DNA from: Nymphaea colorata
Lineage: Eukaryota > Streptophyta > Magnoliopsida > Nymphaeales > Nymphaeaceae
Direction: 5' to 3'
Length of the DNA stretch: 64,000 bases
NCBI RefSeq assembly: GCF_008831285.2
Contig: NC_045147.1
Span: 20,092,581 to 20,156,580, forward strand
Position 1 is the stretch's first letter; the number at the start of each line of letters is the position of its first letter. A program made the translations under genes and the position numbers. Of the stretch, positions 59,455 to 64,000 are shown piece by piece. The notes under the pieces were generated by a model. It had not been told where the DNA came from. It searched no databases and worked only from the letters and a program-made list of their open reading frames with translations.

Positions 59455-62427
59455 ATGATGGGCTCTGAGAACCATGAGATAGAAGAGGACCATCCGTTGA
59501 GTTCCAAGGAAGAAATGGAAAACCTCGTGCTAGATGATCCCCTTCAGACCGTTTCCTTGCATTCGTATAGCGACTACAAAAGCGTTATGTCATCGGTGAG
59601 CGATTCCCACCATCCGCTATCACCTCCCTCTGATCCTCTTCTCTCTCCCTACAAGGACTCCTCTCCGAAGGGAGAGAAGGGTTTGGTGGATACATCGTTT
59701 CTAGAGCCCCCATCTTACGCAGAGGCCGTCTTCAGCCCATTTGGGCAGGAGCGGGACGTTTCCGAGAATGGGCACGATGGTGCACCGGGGAATTCTTCGG
59801 GAAGGTTCGACCCTTCTTCACCTTCTTCAGCCGAGTCGGGTTCTTCAGCCGCCGAGTATCTACGGATCGCGGTCACGGATCCTCAGAAAGAGCAGGAGAT
59901 GACGAACTCGCTTGTTCCCGGAGGGAGCACGTACGTTACTTATCTGATCACGACGAAGACAAACATGCCGGCATATGGTGGTTCGAATTTCGTCGTCAGG
60001 CGCCGATTTCGTGATGTTGTCACTCTATCTGATCGCCTTGCAGAGTCATACCGTGGGTTCTTTATCCCCACACGGCCGGATAAGAATGTGGTTGAAAGCC
60101 AGGTTATGCAGCAGCAAGAATTCGTGGAGCAGAGGAGACTGTCACTAGAGAAGTATCTCCGTAAATTGGCAGCGCATCCGGTGATCAAAAGGAGTGAAGA
60201 GTTGAGATTGTTTCTTCAGGTTCACGGGAAGCTGCCATTATCCTCAACCACAGATGTAGCGTCTAGAATGCTTGACGGGGCGGTGAAGCTTCCACGCCAA
60301 TTATTTGGTGAATCTGCGAGAACGATCTCTCCGCAAGACGTTGCTCAGCCTGCTAAAGGGGGAAGGGATCTGCTTAGGATCTTTAAGGAGTTGAAGCAAT
60401 CTGTAGCTAATGACTGGGGTGGTTCAAAGCCCCAAGTGGTTGAAGAGGACAATGAGTTTTTGGAAAAGAAGGAAAAAGTGTTGGATCTTGAGCAACAACT
60501 CAGCAATGCATCGCAACAGGTGATGCAAGTTCCTCCCGTAGTGATACTGATGCACACGAACCTTTTTTGCTTTTGCTATTTTTGCATCTGTTCTTCTGAC
60601 TTGAATATTGCTGCACTTGGTGTTCCTGTCCAAATTCTTGTAGGTGGGTTGTGTTGGTTCCTCATTTAGGGTATGAATGCTGTTAGTGGATAGCCTATGC
60701 ACAAACCTTTATTTGGATATTATACAACTGAAAGTTGGTGGCACATGTCAATAGCCATCTTCCAATTGTCTTAATGATGCATAGTTTCCCCAATGTAATT
60801 TTTTCATTATTACTTCAATGTTGCACATCAATCTGTTAATGAACGGCCACACTTTGAGTCAGAACTAAATGTTGATTCTGCGGAACATTGTTAGCAAGGC
60901 ATATCAGAACATGAACCTGAAGAATTTAAGTTGAAAATTTATTGTCATACCAGAGCTTATCATAAGGTGTGCAAAATTGCGTTTGGATATGAATGTAAAA
61001 GGAAATTTGTGCATATACCTGGCAAAAGCAGTAACCATGGAAAATCTAATTAAGTGCAACAAGAATTCATTGACAATGTCGTATTGTAGGAAGCAACAGA
61101 GAATCAAATTTGCATTGTTGCCCTGCAACTAAAAAGTATAAGTCGGCAAACTAATGAAACTTGAACTTAGTACTGTGGCTGGTGATTGGGGATGAAAATG
61201 AGTCAGGTTGACATCAACTAAATACATAAATGGATTAGGTATCAACGAAAAGGCAAAACCATTATATTAAGCCCGACCAATTTAAAACCAGGGTCAATGT
61301 AAGTAGAATGAACCATAGGCCCACATATATGCAATGGCTTTAATTGAATATATTCTACTATCTCTTCCTGGCTTGATTTTGCAAATGCATAATCCCTGAG
61401 TATGGATATGTGGTTATTTATTTATAAAATTTCACTGCCTGTTTTAGGAACTTCGTGTGATTGACCTCGTCAATCTCATGTGGTCATGGTTGGTCTTTTG
61501 CCAAACTACTTTCTACAAGTCCTATCATTAGAATCTCTTGTTGTTTGAGTTTATCTTGTTTGGTTTAAGAAGCATGACATTTATGAATTGATTACCTATT
61601 TGGTGGCCTTTTTTTCTTTATTATTTCTCTGGCAACAGGTTGAAAAAGAAAATGGTAATGAGCATGTAAGTCTGTATTGTAACAACGTGACCTTGTTATG
61701 TGCTTGGCATACTGTGATAAATTTTCTTATGACCTATTTTTGTTTTGTTTTGAGATGAGACAAGGTTAAGGCACTATAAGTGTGTTAACAAATACCTCTT
61801 TCTGATACCGAGTTTTATCCTTTCTTTCTGACAGGCTGAAGGACTTGTGAAAGCTCAACAAGATATTGGAGAAACAATGGGAGAATTAGGATTAGCGTTC
61901 ATTAAACTAGCAAAGTTTGAGACAGATGTTGCTACTTTTAATTCACAGAGAGTAAGAGCAGCTGATACGAGGCAAGTTGCCACAGCAGCTGTTAAAGCGA
62001 GCAGGTTCTATCGGGAGTCAAATGCACAAGCAGTCAAACATTTGGTATCAGAGCTTTTCCTCACGGAGACTGATTTGGTCTTTTTGCAATTGGTTTATTA
62101 TGAGACCTTTTCTTATAAGAGGATTTTTTTTTCTTACTTTCTCTTCATACTGTTTTGCATTGCCAGGACAAACTTCATGAGTATCTTGGTCTAATGCAAG
62201 CCATCCGTAGTGCATTCTCAGATCGATCCAGTGCCTTATTGACCGTGCAAACACTTTCATCTGAATTATCTTCCATGAGTTCAAGAGCTGAAAAGCTTGA
62301 AGCTGCTTCCTCAAAAATATTTGGTGGAGACAAAACTAGGAATCGCAAATTGGAAGAGCTGAGGGAAGCAATAAAAGTTACTGAAGATGCTAAAAACTCT
62401 GCAGAGAAAGAATATGAAAGGATTAAG
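59455..62427 (+). CDS. SNX2: Sorting nexin 2 (SNX2-like), 5' part, truncated by the right edge
   Basis: Coding exons are 59455-60519 (355 codons), possibly 61639-61665, then 61835-62044 and 62167-62427. Introns are GT-AG and phase 0. SNX2 proteins act with SNX1 and the retromer in endosome-to-vacuole and recycling traffic. The start MMGSENHEIEEDHPLSSKEE matches plant SNX2. The first ATG is 59455, although the frame is open back to a TTG at 59383. A PX domain spans about residues 133-257 with the phosphoinositide-binding RRRFRD and FIPTRPDKNV. The BAR coiled coil then begins: LVKAQQDIGETMGELGLAF, VKASRFYRESNAQAVKHL, DRSSALLTVQTLSSELSS and ASSKIFGGDKTR. The remaining BAR exon, expected to start near a Glu-Asn-Asn-Trp-Ser motif, is not seen before 64000 and should lie to the right. 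Including the microexon the visible part codes 521 residues, without it 512. Confidence 0.92.
61639..61665 (+). other. SNX2: Possible 27-nt in-frame microexon of SNX2
   Basis: The sequence between CAACAG (acceptor) and GTAAGT (donor) is exactly nine codons, VEKENGNEH, and keeps phase 0 with both neighbours. A T-rich tract precedes it. Plant SNX2 proteins, as I recall them, join ASQQ directly to AE-LVKAQQ, so this may be an alternative cassette or a lineage-specific insertion. Confidence 0.5.
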
Positions 62428-64000
62428 GTAAAATATCAATGCTTTGTGCTCACAAAAACCATGACTTGATTAATGATACATACATGTTTTATAGGTTAAT
62501 AAAATTGTATTGATAAAATATGAGGAACTTATAGTGTTCAAATGTGATTGGATGTTGACTTACTCATAGCATTTCCCAGAAAATGCATTGTAGCATTTAT
62601 CAGACATCTCCTCTGTAAGGGGTTCGGTGCTTTTGACCTGCTGACATGCACCTGGCCCTTGAACGGTAAACACATTTGAGAACTGTAGTATGAGAGGTTG
62701 ATTATAATGCATAAATACTTCATAGATTGATATTCATGTGTCATAAGGGTGTAAAGGCATTGAGTTCAGATCTCTACTATACTGAGTCTGATGCACAACG
62801 GGTTGCCATGTACTTAGCACATCCATATCCAATCTATTTGTAATCCTATTGTATGAGGTCTCCTTACCTCCTCTGCTGTTGCTTGCACAAGGCAGAGAAA
62901 TTACTATTAGAGGCTTTAGGTAATGCTTCTCATTGTTGTGTTGCTTGTTGTGGAGAATTGAGAGCCCTACCCAACCAAAAGGCGTAGTGTACCCGACCTG
63001 CTATTGAAGGGTGCAGTTTCTTTTGGTTTGGGTGTAAAATATATTTCATAGTAATTTATGTAAATTTTTGTTGTAGGTTGGATAATATCTTGTCTGTGTC
63101 CATTTCAAGAGCATTACTTAGGGAATAAGTTAGGTTTAGCTGGGAAATGGTTACTGACATGTAACATTGATTCTGTTTCCCTGTTAAAATATTTTTATTT
63201 ACTTCCAGGCTTCCAGCTATTGTTTCTAGGTAGACGATTCATATTTCAATGAACGAACTGTTTGTGGTGACTAAGCTAAGGTTCTTGACTTGTGTGATTT
63301 GTTTCCTTCTTCCTAGAGTGTTATGGTTAAAGAATTTTGATATTTTTCAAGGTTAATTTTTTTTTTTCAACCGTGGGGATATAGATATATTTTGTAACCT
63401 GTTTCCATCAACTTTTGCCTTGGAGATTGCGCTCCTGTGCATTCAAAGTTATTCCCCTATTTTATATAACATCTCAAAAATTTAGTCTTGTGTTGAAGAT
63501 TGTGAGAAATCTTCAAGAGTTTATAAAGGGGGGTTAGTTGAGTAACTTGTTGCATGGTACCTACCTTTTTTAAGGTTTGCTAGGGTGTGAGTTGGAATTC
63601 GCCAAGTTGGGAGCCTAAGCCCACCAGTGTGAGTAAGCCGAGTTGTTATAGTTGTTCAACCGTTAACACTTGGACTTAGGGTCCCACGCTCGCGGATACA
63701 TGTTCCTTAAAGGAGGAGGGGGAGGGGGTGGATTATAACACCCTAAAAATTTAGTATCATATTAAAATCTATGGGAAATATTCAAAGGTTTTTAATGGGG
63801 TTAGCTAAGTAACTTCTTGTCCTGGTTCTTAGCCTTTTTGGGGCTGGAATTAAAGTTGCTATGGGGTGGGCTAGGATCCACCAACTTGGGAGCCCGAGCC
63901 CTGTTTCAGGGTGGGCCAGGTTATTTCATTTAAAGTTTTGGAGTAATCCAATTCTGTGTGATTGGTGATGCTGCAACATCTTTCGAAATTGACTCTTATC
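62428..64000 (+). other. SNX2: SNX2 intron (continues past the window)
   Basis: No further SNX2 exon is visible. From 63467 to the end lie two diverged direct repeats, beginning ATAACATCTCAAAAATTTAG (63467) and ATAACACCCTAAAAATTTAG (about 63735). Between them is a GA-purine tract (63711-63730). Confidence 0.55.
63467..64000. repeat. Two diverged direct repeats of about 270 bp, transposon-like
   Basis: Shared landmarks are the AACAYCYYAAAAATTTAG start, GGGGTTAG-TRAGTAACTT, and CCAASTTGGGAGCC-AGCCC. A purine-rich tract AAAGGAGGAGGGGGAGGG lies just before the second copy, in the position a polypurine tract would have before a long terminal repeat. The second copy is cut by the window edge, so a retrotransposon reading remains a guess. 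Confidence 0.6.

Noticed and set aside
1-64000. tRNA, rRNA or other structured RNA genes
   Set aside because: I looked for tRNA-like B-box/T-arm sequence and conserved RNA motifs by eye and saw none convincing. A covariance-model scan would be needed to exclude them.
1-64000. A new defence, biosynthetic or CRISPR-like system
   Set aside because: The genes are conserved plant housekeeping families with ordinary introns, and the repeats are tandem duplications or transposon remnants without spacers.

Overview
This window is nuclear genomic DNA from a flowering plant. The evidence is spliced genes with GT-AG introns up to about 2.9 kb, AT-rich introns, many GA/CT and AT microsatellites, small terminal-inverted-repeat transposons, and plant-type versions of every recognised protein. 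I cannot name the species. I saw no CRISPR array, operon, phage, plasmid or bacterial feature. Gene models below come from reading frames, splice junctions and protein-family recall.

Left half (1-30 kb): five genes, all on the minus strand. In order they are the 5' part of a cytosolic endo-beta-N-acetylglucosaminidase gene (GH85) running off the left edge; a complete MYG1-type DHH-family gene with seven coding exons; a two-exon mitoferrin-like mitochondrial carrier; an intronless EXO70 exocyst subunit; and a six-exon TAF15b-like RNA-binding protein (RanBP2 zinc finger, RRM, Gly-rich regions). The TAF15b gene has an apparent one-base deletion in a homopolymer at the end of exon 3.

Right half (31.6-64 kb): three genes, all on the plus strand. 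They are an 11-exon multiple inositol polyphosphate phosphatase (MINPP, histidine phosphatase superfamily) with a GC-AG intron; a 16-exon TURAN/ALG1-like glycosyltransferase; and the 5' part of a sorting nexin 2 gene (PX domain plus start of the BAR region) running off the right edge, with a possible 27-nt microexon. The polarity switch lies in the 1.67-kb interval between TAF15b and MINPP.

The spaces between and inside genes hold transposon debris and local duplications: a 292-bp MITE with 18-bp inverted repeats and a 4-bp target duplication (12.9 kb), an adjacent about 478-bp element, a related about 1.2-kb element at 46.4-47.5 kb that contains an exon-sized GDSL esterase/lipase fragment, and recent tandem duplications of 30, 43, 94 and 171 bp. 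The genes are mostly unrelated housekeeping functions (glycan turnover and assembly, iron transport, vesicle traffic, inositol phosphates), so no pathway cluster is evident. EXO70, mitoferrin, TAF15b and SNX2 together may be a remnant of an old conserved gene neighbourhood. I found no convincing new biological system. The best leads are the TAF15b frame break, the SNX2 microexon, and the GDSL fragment inside a transposon-like element.
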